Positions 45,562 to 54,745 of a DNA stretch of 64,000 nt are shown here, in pieces. A program made the translations under genes and the position numbers. The notes beneath the pieces are model-generated. The model ran no database searches, was not told where the DNA came from, and saw only the letters and a list, made by a program, of their open reading frames with translations. This stretch comes from JAJRZL01 sp964557855 (GTDB lineage: Bacteria > Zixibacteria > MSB-5A5 > GN15 > FEB-12). Location of the stretch: the NCBI GenBank assembly GCA_964557855.1, contig CAZLBP010000014.1, forward strand, positions 27,860-91,859, given 5' to 3'. Within the stretch, counting starts at the first letter, position 1, and the number at the start of each line of letters is the position of its first letter.

Positions 45562-46128
45562 ATGGCGCAACGGGAGAACCGGATAACTTTGCTGTTGGGA
45601 AAGCTGACCGAGGGCAACCGTGGGATTGTCGATGCCTTGCTGCCTTTGGTTTATGATGAATTGCGCAAACTGGCGCAGTGGCAGCTCCGAGGTGAACGAC
45701 CGGATCATACCCTGAGCGCGACGGCTCTGGTTCATGAGGCGTATCTGAAGCTGGTTGACCAGGATCAGGTGACGTGGCAGAATCGGGCCCACTTCTTCGC
45801 CATCGCTGCTCAAGCCATGCGCCGTATCCTCATCAACTATGCCCAGAGCCGCATGGCGCAAAAGCGCGGCGGAGGGGAACCGGTCGTGACGTTTAACGAA
45901 GAATTGATGCAGGCCGAAGCCAAGGCCGAGGATTTGCTGGCTCTTGATGAAGCCCTGAACAAACTGGAATCTCTCAGTCCCAGGCAAAGCCAAATCGTCG
46001 AATACAGGTTCTTCGGGGGATTGAATCATCAGGAAATTGCCGAGGTGTTGAAGATGTCCGAACCTACCGTTCGCCGCGAATGGCGTCTGGCGCGGGCCTG
46101 GCTGAGCCGGGAGCTGAAAGACGGCTGA
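45562..46128 (+). CDS. ECF-type RNA polymerase sigma factor
   Basis: A 188-residue sigma factor of the Sigma70_ECF (PF07638) group: LVYDELRKLAQWQLRGE and LSATALVHEAYLKLVDQ in region 2, FFAIAAQAMRRILINYAQ, and ESLSPRQSQIVEYRFFGGLNHQEIAEVLKMSEPTVRREW as region 4 helix-turn-helix. This group is typically encoded next to a Ser/Thr kinase, as here. It follows the membrane-TPR gene by three bases, and the kinase starts 94 bases later. It probably responds to phosphorylation rather than a classic anti-sigma factor. Confidence 0.9.
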   Translation: MAQRENRITLLLGKLTEGNRGIVDALLPLVYDELRKLAQWQLRGERPDHTLSATALVHEAYLKLVDQDQVTWQNRAHFFAIAAQAMRRILINYAQSRMAQKRGGGEPVVTFNEELMQAEAKAEDLLALDEALNKLESLSPRQSQIVEYRFFGGLNHQEIAEVLKMSEPTVRREWRLARAWLSRELKDG

Positions 46129-46222
46129 GTCACCACACGACTTCTCGAAATCAACGCAGTCTTTCGTCGGAACTCCAATCAGCTATTCGGTATTTCAATA
46201 GTTAATCATATGAGTATTCATC

Positions 46223-48790
46223 ATGAATTCTGATCGCTGGAACCAGGTCCAGGCTCTTTTTGAAGCAGCTCTGGAAGTAGACAAAGCCGGCAGGGAAGCA
46301 TTTCTCAAGAAGGCAACCGATATGGACGACGAGCTGTTGCGGGAAGTCATGTCATTGTTGGAAGCTGACGAAACCGGTCATAGTCTCCTTGATGCAGTCG
46401 GCATCGAAGCCATCACGCCGATTGAAATTGCATCTCCGGAAGGCCAACGAATCGGCAACTACCGGATCATTCGTCAGATCGGCTCAGGCGGCATGGGCGC
46501 CGTCTATCTGGCCGAGCGGGCTGATGGTGAATTCGACCAGCAAGTCGCTCTCAAGTTGATCAAGCGTGGCATGGACTCCGAGGAAATTCTGGGGCGTTTC
46601 CACAGCGAGCGACAGATCCTGGCTCGTCTCCAACATCCGAATATCGCCCAGCTCTTCGACGGCGGTATCAGCGATGACGGCCTCTCCTATTTTACCCTGG
46701 AGTATGTCGACGGAATCCCGATAGACGTCTATTGTAACTCTCACAGACTCACCATCGAGGACAGGCTGCGGTTGTTCCGGTCGGTGTGCGAGGCGGTCCA
46801 GTATGCGCAGGAAAACCTGGTCGTGCATCGTGATCTAAAACCAAGCAATATACTCGTAACCTCTGACGGTTCCGTTAAGCTGCTGGATTTCGGTATCGCC
46901 AAAGTGCTCGTTGGCAGTTCGCGAGAAGTCGAGGCGCGCTTGCTGACTCAAACCGGGCTGCGCGTGATGACGCCACAGTACGCCTCGCCTGAACAGATTC
47001 GCAGCGAGCCGGTAACGACTGCAACCGATGTTTACTCGCTCGGGGTGATCTTATATGAATTGCTGACCGGACACCGGCCGTACCGTTTGGCCGGCTACGC
47101 CATTCAGGATATCGAGGCGGCCGTCTGTTCTATTGAACCGGAGAAGCCCAGTTCGGTTGTCCTTAAACCTGTTCCCAGGGGCAAAGGTGTTACCCAGACA
47201 CTGGAGCCTCCCGATGAAGTCAGCGAAGCACGCAGCACTCAGCCAAAGAAACTGAGGCGGCGTCTCTCCGGAGACCTGGATACCATTTGTCTCAAGGCAT
47301 TGAAGAAGGAACCGCACCGCCGGTACTCTTCGGCCGGTGATCTCCTCGGGGATGTCAACCGTTACCTCGCCGGTCAGCCGATTAAAGCGCGTCCGGACAC
47401 GCTGCGCTACCGCACTCGGAAATTCGTCGCCCGTCACCGGGCAAGCGTGGCTTTTTCGGCACTGATCGTGGCAGTGATTGTCTCATTGGTAGCTTTCTAC
47501 ACCACAAAACTCACGCAGGAACGAGATCGGGCACGAACTGAAGCCGCCAAGGCAGCGCAGGTGGCGTCGTTTCTTACCGGGATTTTCGAGTTGGTCGATC
47601 CGGCACAAACGGAGGGAGAGAAAGTGACAGCTCGAGAGCTGTTGGATCGTGGTGCGGCTCGTCTGGACAATGAACTGGCCGAACAGCCGGAAATTCAAGC
47701 TACCGTCATGAACGTGGTCGGAAATGTGTACATGTCACTCGGTTTATTCGAGTCGGCGCGACCGCTATTCGAACGATCACTGCACATTCGCGAATCGCTC
47801 ACCGGTGATAATAGTCGTGAAATCGCCGAGGGCCACCGTAATATGGCCATCTTTTTCTATGAAAACGGGGACTATGCCACTGCCGAGGGATATTATAGCG
47901 AGGCCCTGGACCGAGGCCGGGCCATCTTCGGAGAAAAAGACCCGTTCGTAGCGAGTATTCTTAACGATCTGGCATCTTCTCTAAGGCACCAGGGTAAGTA
48001 TGATTCGGCCGAGGTCGTCTATCATGAGGCCCTCGTGTTGAGAAAGGAGTCGTTGGGCGAAGAACACACGGATGTGGCCCACAGTCTCAATCATCTGGGT
48101 CGATTGTACCACAACATGGGTCGCATCGATGAGGCCGAACCGCTCCTGCGGCAAGCTCTGGTCATGAGACGAAAGCTGCTGCACAAAAGCCATCCGGAAG
48201 TGATGGCCAGTGTCGGCGCGCTGGCGGCCCTGTTGCGCGAAAAGGGTCAGTACTCGGAGGCGAAAAAGCTGTACGACGAAGCCTTCGCCGCATTCGAACA
48301 CACGTATGGACTGCAGCATCCGTATACAGCAGGGATTGTCAACAACCTGGCTCTCACGTATTGCTCTCTCGGAGATTACGAAAAGTCCGAGGAATTGCAT
48401 CGACAGGCGCTGGAGCTCCACAAGCAGGTGTACCCGCCGGGGCATCACAAGATTTCCTATCCTTACATTGGTCTCGGCGCTGTGTACAGTGCGCAAGGAG
48501 AATATGTCGAAGCAGAATCAATGTACCGCCAGGCGCTGGAACTGACTGAGCCGAATTTCGCGGCGGACCATCCGAGAATCGCCGAAATCAAAAGCCTGTT
48601 GGGTGGCTGCTTGTGCGAGTTGGGCCGCTTTGAGGAGGCCGAACGAGTCCTGCTGGAAAGCTATACCTCACAGAAGGAGACTTACAGCAATAAGGACAAA
48701 CGGACTCGCGATACTCTTCAAAGATTAGTCGAGCTGTACACAGATTGGGACAAGCCCGATGAGGCCGCCACTTATCAATCATTGCTTTAG
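46223..48790 (+). CDS. Membrane Ser/Thr protein kinase with extracytoplasmic TPR repeats
   Basis: An 855-residue Hanks-type kinase: a leader typical of ECF-linked kinases (residues 1-60), glycine loop GSGGMG (87-92), catalytic Lys111, HRDLKPSN (202-209), DFG (222-224), then a substrate-binding lobe. A single transmembrane helix at about 408-426 places the C-terminal half outside the cytoplasm; it contains many TPR repeats of the kinesin-light-chain type (YDSAEVVYHEALVLRKESLG, AEPLLRQALVMRRKLLHKSH). It forms a unit with the ECF sigma gene upstream. No strong ribosome-binding site is visible at this ATG. Confidence 0.93.
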   Translation: MNSDRWNQVQALFEAALEVDKAGREAFLKKATDMDDELLREVMSLLEADETGHSLLDAVGIEAITPIEIASPEGQRIGNYRIIRQIGSGGMGAVYLAERADGEFDQQVALKLIKRGMDSEEILGRFHSERQILARLQHPNIAQLFDGGISDDGLSYFTLEYVDGIPIDVYCNSHRLTIEDRLRLFRSVCEAVQYAQENLVVHRDLKPSNILVTSDGSVKLLDFGIAKVLVGSSREVEARLLTQTGLRVMTPQYASPEQIRSEPVTTATDVYSLGVILYELLTGHRPYRLAGYAIQDIEAAVCSIEPEKPSSVVLKPVPRGKGVTQTLEPPDEVSEARSTQPKKLRRRLSGDLDTICLKALKKEPHRRYSSAGDLLGDVNRYLAGQPIKARPDTLRYRTRKFVARHRASVAFSALIVAVIVSLVAFYTTKLTQERDRARTEAAKAAQVASFLTGIFELVDPAQTEGEKVTARELLDRGAARLDNELAEQPEIQATVMNVVGNVYMSLGLFESARPLFERSLHIRESLTGDNSREIAEGHRNMAIFFYENGDYATAEGYYSEALDRGRAIFGEKDPFVASILNDLASSLRHQGKYDSAEVVYHEALVLRKESLGEEHTDVAHSLNHLGRLYHNMGRIDEAEPLLRQALVMRRKLLHKSHPEVMASVGALAALLREKGQYSEAKKLYDEAFAAFEHTYGLQHPYTAGIVNNLALTYCSLGDYEKSEELHRQALELHKQVYPPGHHKISYPYIGLGAVYSAQGEYVEAESMYRQALELTEPNFAADHPRIAEIKSLLGGCLCELGRFEEAERVLLESYTSQKETYSNKDKRTRDTLQRLVELYTDWDKPDEAATYQSLL

Positions 48791-48851
48791 CGGCCTTATT
48801 GTAATTCAACAAAACCGCTCAAAATGCAGTCTATGATTTAGACGCCGGGTG

Positions 48852-48872
48852 ATGCAATCAAATTGATTGCAT
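48852..48872. promoter_or_regulatory. 21-bp palindrome upstream of secreted protein gene
   Basis: Perfect dyad TGCAATCA-AAT-TGATTGCA, extended by one more A/T pair on each side. It lies after the kinase gene and 56 bases before the next ATG, without a T tract, so an operator is more likely than a terminator. Confidence 0.45.
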
Positions 48873-48927
48873 GAACCGGATGGCTATATATCTTTGAGTA
48901 GTGAGTGGAAATTGGAGGAGGAAGGTT

Positions 48928-51900
48928 ATGTGTAAGCGATATCTGACGTTATTCGTTCTCGCGGCGGTACTGCTTTGTGTAATGGGCGCCGACGCACGAT
49001 CCAAACACGATAGTAGAGAAGAGGCTCAGACAAGTTCCAATGCCCTGGAAGCGTCGCCGGCGAAAGCGGATACGATAGTGGATCCGCCGATCCCCTGGCC
49101 GCTCTATTTCGGGGTGCAGCAAACGGGGATAATTAATACCAGCTTTGACTGCTTTGGCAATATCGGCCTGTATTACTTCCCGTACGTGCAACACGGTTTC
49201 CCGAGGGTTAGTTATGGCTGGTCGCTGAGTTCGTTTGAAGTCCCCCCCGGGAGCGATGTTGAGTACCTCTATGGCGGTTCGATTTGGGTCGGCGGCATTG
49301 TGGGAGATGACACCCTTGTTTCTACCGGAATGGACGGTTGGATTGGGATCCGTGAAATGTATCCCACCGGCAATCAACCGACTGTGACCAAGTTTTCCTA
49401 CGCCACAGACTATTCTCTTAGAGCCGAATTCAATGATACCTCAGTTGTACTCGGTGGAGTTGATTATGTAGACGATGACCGGTCCCATATACCGCTAGGA
49501 ATTCGAATTTCCAATCGCAGCCATGTGTGGCGTACTGAGCCGGAACAAAACACGGTCATCTATGACATGGTAATTCAGAATATCGGGAGTGAGATGATAG
49601 AGGATGCCTATATCGGCTATCATTTTGACGGCGACGTATGTTTCAAGTGCTACTCCGAGACCGGGTCCTTCCATGACGATGTAAGCGGTGCGATCAGATC
49701 ACACGGTATCGGGTATATCATTGATGACGATGGTGAGCTCAATGATCCCATGGGACGCCACGTACCGAGAGCGTTCGGTTTCAAGATTCTGGCCGGCTCA
49801 TTCGTTCCGCCGGATACTAATTTCAATTGGTGGATCAGTAATGGGGATAAATCACGGGATTTTGGGCCGCAGCAGAAAGCCGAGTATTGCATTTTTGCGG
49901 GAGGCGGCAGAGGCACTCCGACGACTGACCGGGGTAAATACTGTATTCTCAGTCTCAAAGAATGGGACTACGACCAGATATTTACCGGTACAATCGGACC
50001 GGACGATAGCATGTGGCAGGATCCCACTCCGGATAGCCTTATCTATGATTTCGGCCTTGGCTCCGACACTCGTTTCTTGATGTCGATTGGCCCCGTCGAT
50101 CTGCATCCCGGCCAAAGTGAGCGGATTCAATATGCGACATTTACTTCCGATGCCGTGCATACCGATCCGTACAACATCCAAAACCTGCCCCAGGACCCCG
50201 ATGCCTATTTGGCTAATCTCGATCTGTCCAGTCTGATTGAGAACGCCGCCCTGTCCGACAGCCTGGCGGGTATATTGCGGGACCCGCTCCTGCCGCCGAC
50301 CGGCTTGCAGATAGTGTCTGAAGATGCCGTGTCAGCGACCGTGCGGTGGGACCCGTGGTGCTTTGACGATGTCACCGGATATGAAATCTATCTGACCGAG
50401 GTCCCGCTCGACTCCTTGCCCTATCCCGGTGTCGTGCCGCCGTGGTTGCGCCTTAATAACGTGACTCCGGTGGTGAATCTCGGACCGGACGAGATACAAT
50501 ACACATTCATGTCTTTGGTTCCCACCGAGGTTTACATGGCGGACCTTGCCCACGAGTCTGGTGCCGGGACGGGAGAAAAGAGCGAGCCGGTTGTGATCGG
50601 AGTTGGCCAACGCACACCTGCACCCAGGTTCGAAATAGAGTACGTTTTTGCTGAGCCGGGGGAGAGTATCGAACTGTCCTGGTCACCGCCGGGCGGTGTC
50701 TATGTTGATCATTACAATATTTACCGTTTCGACAGTCTGGAAGCAGCGGCAGATACATTCCACGCGTTCTATGATGAGGGTTTTGCGGTTTCTGTAATCG
50801 AGCCCAAAGACTCTTTCGATGTTGATGGAAAAGTGTACTACTATTATGCCATGAATATCTATGATCAAGTGCCGGGAATGGACACGACATTTTCGGAAGT
50901 GGCTGATGACGGCACGACGTACGCTGTGACTGCTGTTGATGAATTCGGTTTCGAATCGGAGTTCTCTATCGCTGTTGAGGTCGGGATAGTCGAACCACCC
51001 TCGCGGGATATCCTGGCAGTTCTGGGGGCACAGCGACTCGGGCTGAGCGGTGTCGTTCGAGACAGACTCCTTGCCTCTTACGAAACACTGCTGACCGGAT
51101 ATGACTATGATCTGTTGGATTGGTATGATTCGACCGCTCCGTATGGATCGGCCAACTGGGAACACGTGGACTGGCATGACCTGGCTCGTTACCGACTCGT
51201 CATCATTGACGGTGATTTCCGAGAAATATGCTTTGATCCCGACTATGAAGCAGCCGAGGCAGGCTACACCAAGTACCTGCTTAGCGGCGGACGACTGGCG
51301 TATTTTGGAGCACTAGTAGGCCTTGGGGGAGCAGTCATTGACCTGGCTGGAGATACATATCAGATAGAACATGATTTCATAAGACGGTTCTTTGCTGTCG
51401 ATTCTCTGTACCATGCTGGACTCAATCACTTCTCCGAATATCCTCCATCAGAGGATACTTTTTTTGGTTTTCATGCTGCCGTACCTGTCCAGTCGAGTCA
51501 GCCTTTCCTTCACTATGATAGTCTCAGTAGTGTTTACAATCCGATCGTTGATCTACTCTGGCCCAATCACAGCTCGCCGCCGGCCGTGTCTGGCTTTTAT
51601 ACTGATGAATCAGCAGAGATAACACATATGTTTGGACCAGGGTCCGGCGTATCTTCCGTGATGGAAGGGCTGTCGGTCGGCCTGAAGACGATAACACCCC
51701 ATTCAGAAACACATCTGTTCGGTTTTCACCTCTGGTATATGGATTCGGTCGGGGCTCAGGCCTTGATCAGGACTTTGATGGAAGGCCAGTGTTGTCTCGT
51801 GCGCGGCAATGTGAACGGACTCACCGGGCCGGTGAGCGGGATCGACGCCTCCGATATAGTCTATTTGATAGACTACTTTTGGAATGAAGGCAATCCGTCG

Positions 51901-52029
51901 CCGTGTCCCGAAGAAGCCAATGTCAATGCCGCATCGGGTCCGGTCGGAGAGATTGATGTCATCGATTTAGCTTATCTGATTGATTACCTGTACAATAATG
52001 GACCGGCGCCCGACGGATGTCCGGAGTAG
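48928..52029 (+). CDS. Secreted protein, paralogue of 40643-43264, dockerin-like tail
   Basis: A 1033-residue exported protein starting at ATG 48928 (strong GGAGGAGG upstream; a GTG at 48901 is in frame but inferior) with a signal peptide MCKRYLTLFVLAAVLLCVMG. Residues about 60-440 are homologous to the minus-strand protein at 40643-43264 (YLYGGSIWVGGIVG, NWWISNGDKSRDFGP, WDYDQIFTGTIGPDDS). It then has fibronectin-like and ThuA/gasdermin-like glycine-rich parts (DILAVLGAQRLGLSG), ending in two dockerin-like units (GNVNGLTGPVSGIDASDIVY; NVNAASGPVGEIDVIDLAYL). The function is unknown; it is cell-surface or extracellular. Confidence 0.75.
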   Translation: MCKRYLTLFVLAAVLLCVMGADARSKHDSREEAQTSSNALEASPAKADTIVDPPIPWPLYFGVQQTGIINTSFDCFGNIGLYYFPYVQHGFPRVSYGWSLSSFEVPPGSDVEYLYGGSIWVGGIVGDDTLVSTGMDGWIGIREMYPTGNQPTVTKFSYATDYSLRAEFNDTSVVLGGVDYVDDDRSHIPLGIRISNRSHVWRTEPEQNTVIYDMVIQNIGSEMIEDAYIGYHFDGDVCFKCYSETGSFHDDVSGAIRSHGIGYIIDDDGELNDPMGRHVPRAFGFKILAGSFVPPDTNFNWWISNGDKSRDFGPQQKAEYCIFAGGGRGTPTTDRGKYCILSLKEWDYDQIFTGTIGPDDSMWQDPTPDSLIYDFGLGSDTRFLMSIGPVDLHPGQSERIQYATFTSDAVHTDPYNIQNLPQDPDAYLANLDLSSLIENAALSDSLAGILRDPLLPPTGLQIVSEDAVSATVRWDPWCFDDVTGYEIYLTEVPLDSLPYPGVVPPWLRLNNVTPVVNLGPDEIQYTFMSLVPTEVYMADLAHESGAGTGEKSEPVVIGVGQRTPAPRFEIEYVFAEPGESIELSWSPPGGVYVDHYNIYRFDSLEAAADTFHAFYDEGFAVSVIEPKDSFDVDGKVYYYYAMNIYDQVPGMDTTFSEVADDGTTYAVTAVDEFGFESEFSIAVEVGIVEPPSRDILAVLGAQRLGLSGVVRDRLLASYETLLTGYDYDLLDWYDSTAPYGSANWEHVDWHDLARYRLVIIDGDFREICFDPDYEAAEAGYTKYLLSGGRLAYFGALVGLGGAVIDLAGDTYQIEHDFIRRFFAVDSLYHAGLNHFSEYPPSEDTFFGFHAAVPVQSSQPFLHYDSLSSVYNPIVDLLWPNHSSPPAVSGFYTDESAEITHMFGPGSGVSSVMEGLSVGLKTITPHSETHLFGFHLWYMDSVGAQALIRTLMEGQCCLVRGNVNGLTGPVSGIDASDIVYLIDYFWNEGNPSPCPEEANVNAASGPVGEIDVIDLAYLIDYLYNNGPAPDGCPE

Positions 52030-52067
52030 TTAATGTCGAGAGACGGCATTGCTAGCTCACAGTGCGC

Positions 52068-52112
52068 CAGTCGGTTAGATCGTTTGTGACTAACCCACAG
52101 TCGGTTTTATCG
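52068..52112 (+). promoter_or_regulatory. 15-bp direct repeats upstream of promoter
   Basis: CAGTCGGTTAGATCG (52068-52082) and CAGTCGGTTTTATCG (52098-52112), two mismatches, 30 bases apart start to start (about three helical turns). They end 13 bases before the -35, a position that would suit an activator. Confidence 0.4.
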
Positions 52113-52125
52113 ACACGAAAAGATG

Positions 52126-52153
52126 TTGACAGATCGGTCCTTTGGCGTATTTT
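52126..52153 (+). promoter_or_regulatory. Candidate promoter of 52336 gene
   Basis: TTGACA (52126-52131), 16-base spacer, TATTTT (52148-52153). The -35 is perfect, the -10 moderate. Confidence 0.4.
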
Positions 52154-52335
52154 GTAGTCAGAGATTAAACTACGACCTGGTACCGCGTTTCTGACTCAGT
52201 ATGTCTTGATTGCAAAGGCGTTGTGCATCGGACTTTATAGGCGATATTTCTGTATCGTTCGGGTCATGTCGCCCCTTAAGTGAACTTGATGAGAAAGAAG
52301 CACTGTTTCGAATACAAAAAACTGGGAGAAATTAC

Positions 52336-54672
52336 ATGAGTAGGAAGTGGCTAGTTATTGTTGCCCTGGCTCTTGTCGCTTGTCCGCCACTTGTGATAGC
52401 GCAGGATGCCGGCGCACCCGATACCGTCATTCTGGTCGCGGCCGTGACCCCTGATTTCACGACCGGTCAGGATCAGGTACAGATCGACATATACACCTTT
52501 AACGACGAGACGTTGAGCGGTATTTCGATGGGCTTTGAGTGGGATAATTTCAAAGCTCAAATGGACAGCGCCGTAGCTTACCCGCCTCTGTCGGCATCGG
52601 GAAATATAGGTCCGTTTTTCTACGAAAACGCCGATATCGTGCAAACCAACGCCAACCAGCGCTTCCTGCTGGGTTGGTCGTATCTGTTTGGTCCCCAGCT
52701 CGGTCCGGTAGCAGCTCGAGCGCGTTGGGTCAGTTATTATTTCACTGTCACAGATTGGCAGGCATGTGACACGATTCGATTCGATACCCTGACTTTCAAC
52801 GCCGGTTCAGCATGGGTCTTCGCTCCCCTGGGCGGAACGGCCTTTCAACCGCTCTTTGAAGGCGGCATCATCGTAGTTGATACGGCTTGTGCCCCGGTCG
52901 CTGACAGCCTGGTAGTATCCGAGTCCTTACTGGAGTTCACGGCCGAGCAGGGTGGCTCCAATCCGGCGGATCAGTCGTTTGCAATATCATCAACAGGAAA
53001 TCCGCTTGACTTCAGTCTGAACAATACCGAGGCCTGGCTCAGCATTAATCCCGCAAGCGGCACGACAGAGGATACGATCTCAGTGTCAGTCGACATTACC
53101 GGGCTCGGAGTCGGCCTTTATGCTGACACCATTACTGTTACATCGGCCGGCGCAGCCAATTCGCCAGAATTAGTAGCCGTGGCTTTGGAAATTACGCCCC
53201 CGCTGAACCAACCGCCCGTGCTGGATTCCATCGGTCCCCAGGAAACAACTGAAATGGTGCAGCTTCAGTTCAGCGTGACAGCTTCCGACCCGGACGGCCC
53301 GGTCCCGGTCCTTTCAACATCGCCCCTGCCGGGGACGGCTTTGTTTACCGACAATGGTGACGGCACCGGCCTATTTGATTGGACACCGACGTTTGATGAT
53401 TCCGGCACGTACGAGATAACTTTCTACGCCGCCGATTCGGTCGATCCGGCACTGGTTGACTCGGAGTTGGTTATGATCACGGTGATAGACAGCAACCGGG
53501 TACCATTTGTTTTCTATATCCCAGCTCAGGAGAGGGATGTAAATGAAGGTGATACTCTGCGGTTCTTGGTTCAGGGCATCGACCCGGACTCGACTATTCC
53601 TTTTCTGTCGGCCCGACTCGATAGCGAGGACACTCTGGCTACCAATATGGTCTTCGTGGATTCCATGAACGGAGTCGGCGTATTGACTTTTCTTCCGGAC
53701 TACACGCAAGGGGATGAAGACCCGACGTTCTATTTTGTCAGGTTTCGGGCGACCGATGAATTCGACCCCACTCTGTCCTCTGAAACACCCACCGTCCTCT
53801 TTCGGGTCTTCAATGTCAATCGACCACCGGAAATAGCTGCGATCGATGACTTTTCCGTCTGTATCGGCGATACCGCTGAGACGCAGTTCTCCGCCACAGA
53901 TTTCGATGGGGACCCGTTATCCTTGTGGATTCCTTCACTGGAACCGAATATGACGTTCACTGACAATGGCGACGGCACGGGCGATTTCGTGTTTGCACCG
54001 GAACCGGCGCAGATGGGGTCTTACCCGCTGACAATGTATGCAACCGATGGGGCGGATACATCATCAGAGAATTTCACGGTGTCCGTCATCGACTGCAGCG
54101 GCATGGACTCGGCCCGCGCCGAGATTGTGCCGGACTTCATGTATATCGCCGTGGTGAACGCGGTTAACGATGTCTTTGACACCGTCTATGTCGGCGATTT
54201 CATCGGGGGACACACGGCCGGGGAGATCAATACCGGCACGATTCTCATAAATGGAGCAGTGGCTCCCGAGAGCACAAATCTGTTACCCGGCTATGGCGAC
54301 TTCACCGGCGAAGTGCTGCAGGTGATTATCAACGCCAGTGACTTCGTGGAATGGTACGGACCGGTTTACGACACGTTCCAAACTACATTCACCGTTACGG
54401 GCGAATTGAATGACCTCGTGGATTTTGCGGCCGTCGGTGATGTGACCATCCGCGGCCACAAGGCGGGGGACATCAATCTAGACGGCAAAGTCAATAACAA
54501 TGACCTTGTATTTCTTATAGACGCTCTGTTTAGAGGCGGTGCACAGCCGGTTCCGGAACGCTTGGGAGATATCAATGGCGACTGTGACGTGACTGTTGCC
54601 GATGTAACCCACCTGGTCAATTACATTTACAAAGGCGGCCCCAAGCCGGCTAACGCCAACTGCGTCCCGTAA
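52336..54672 (+). CDS. Secreted cohesin-like/BACON/Ig protein with dockerin-like tail
   Basis: A 778-residue exported protein. After the signal peptide (LVIVALALVACPPLVIAQ), residues about 25-190 resemble a cohesin-like fold common in FCB secreted proteins. A BACON-like module follows (LDFSLNNTEAWLSINPASGT), then cadherin/Ig-like domains (PPVLDSIGPQ, SDPDGP, SLWIPSLEPNMTFTDNGDGT), and a C-terminal pair of nearly canonical dockerin units (GDINLDGKVNNNDLVFLIDA; GDINGDCDVTVADVTHLVNY). One chain thus has both a candidate cohesin and a dockerin. The function is unknown. Confidence 0.72.
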   Translation: MSRKWLVIVALALVACPPLVIAQDAGAPDTVILVAAVTPDFTTGQDQVQIDIYTFNDETLSGISMGFEWDNFKAQMDSAVAYPPLSASGNIGPFFYENADIVQTNANQRFLLGWSYLFGPQLGPVAARARWVSYYFTVTDWQACDTIRFDTLTFNAGSAWVFAPLGGTAFQPLFEGGIIVVDTACAPVADSLVVSESLLEFTAEQGGSNPADQSFAISSTGNPLDFSLNNTEAWLSINPASGTTEDTISVSVDITGLGVGLYADTITVTSAGAANSPELVAVALEITPPLNQPPVLDSIGPQETTEMVQLQFSVTASDPDGPVPVLSTSPLPGTALFTDNGDGTGLFDWTPTFDDSGTYEITFYAADSVDPALVDSELVMITVIDSNRVPFVFYIPAQERDVNEGDTLRFLVQGIDPDSTIPFLSARLDSEDTLATNMVFVDSMNGVGVLTFLPDYTQGDEDPTFYFVRFRATDEFDPTLSSETPTVLFRVFNVNRPPEIAAIDDFSVCIGDTAETQFSATDFDGDPLSLWIPSLEPNMTFTDNGDGTGDFVFAPEPAQMGSYPLTMYATDGADTSSENFTVSVIDCSGMDSARAEIVPDFMYIAVVNAVNDVFDTVYVGDFIGGHTAGEINTGTILINGAVAPESTNLLPGYGDFTGEVLQVIINASDFVEWYGPVYDTFQTTFTVTGELNDLVDFAAVGDVTIRGHKAGDINLDGKVNNNDLVFLIDALFRGGAQPVPERLGDINGDCDVTVADVTHLVNYIYKGGPKPANANCVP

Positions 54673-54695
54673 TCGACCGAATATGATCAAAACAG

Positions 54696-54724
54696 AAACG
54701 GCGGTGTGCTCTCACCGCCGTTTT
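54696..54724. terminator. Intrinsic terminator, probably bidirectional
   Basis: Stem AAACGGCGGTG/CACCGCCGTTT with loop TGCTCT, T-rich after it on the plus strand. It separates convergent genes ending at 54672 and 54746. Confidence 0.75.
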
Positions 54725-54745
54725 CATTTATATTGAGATTCGGAT

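Larger units (their letters stand above)
52030..52335. other. Upstream control region of 52336 gene
   Basis: No credible gene; the open frame could be extended to 52210, but only the ATG at 52336 has a ribosome-binding site (GGGAGAA) and a signal peptide. It contains a pair of 15-base direct repeats (52068-52112) and a candidate promoter (52126-52153). Confidence 0.55.
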
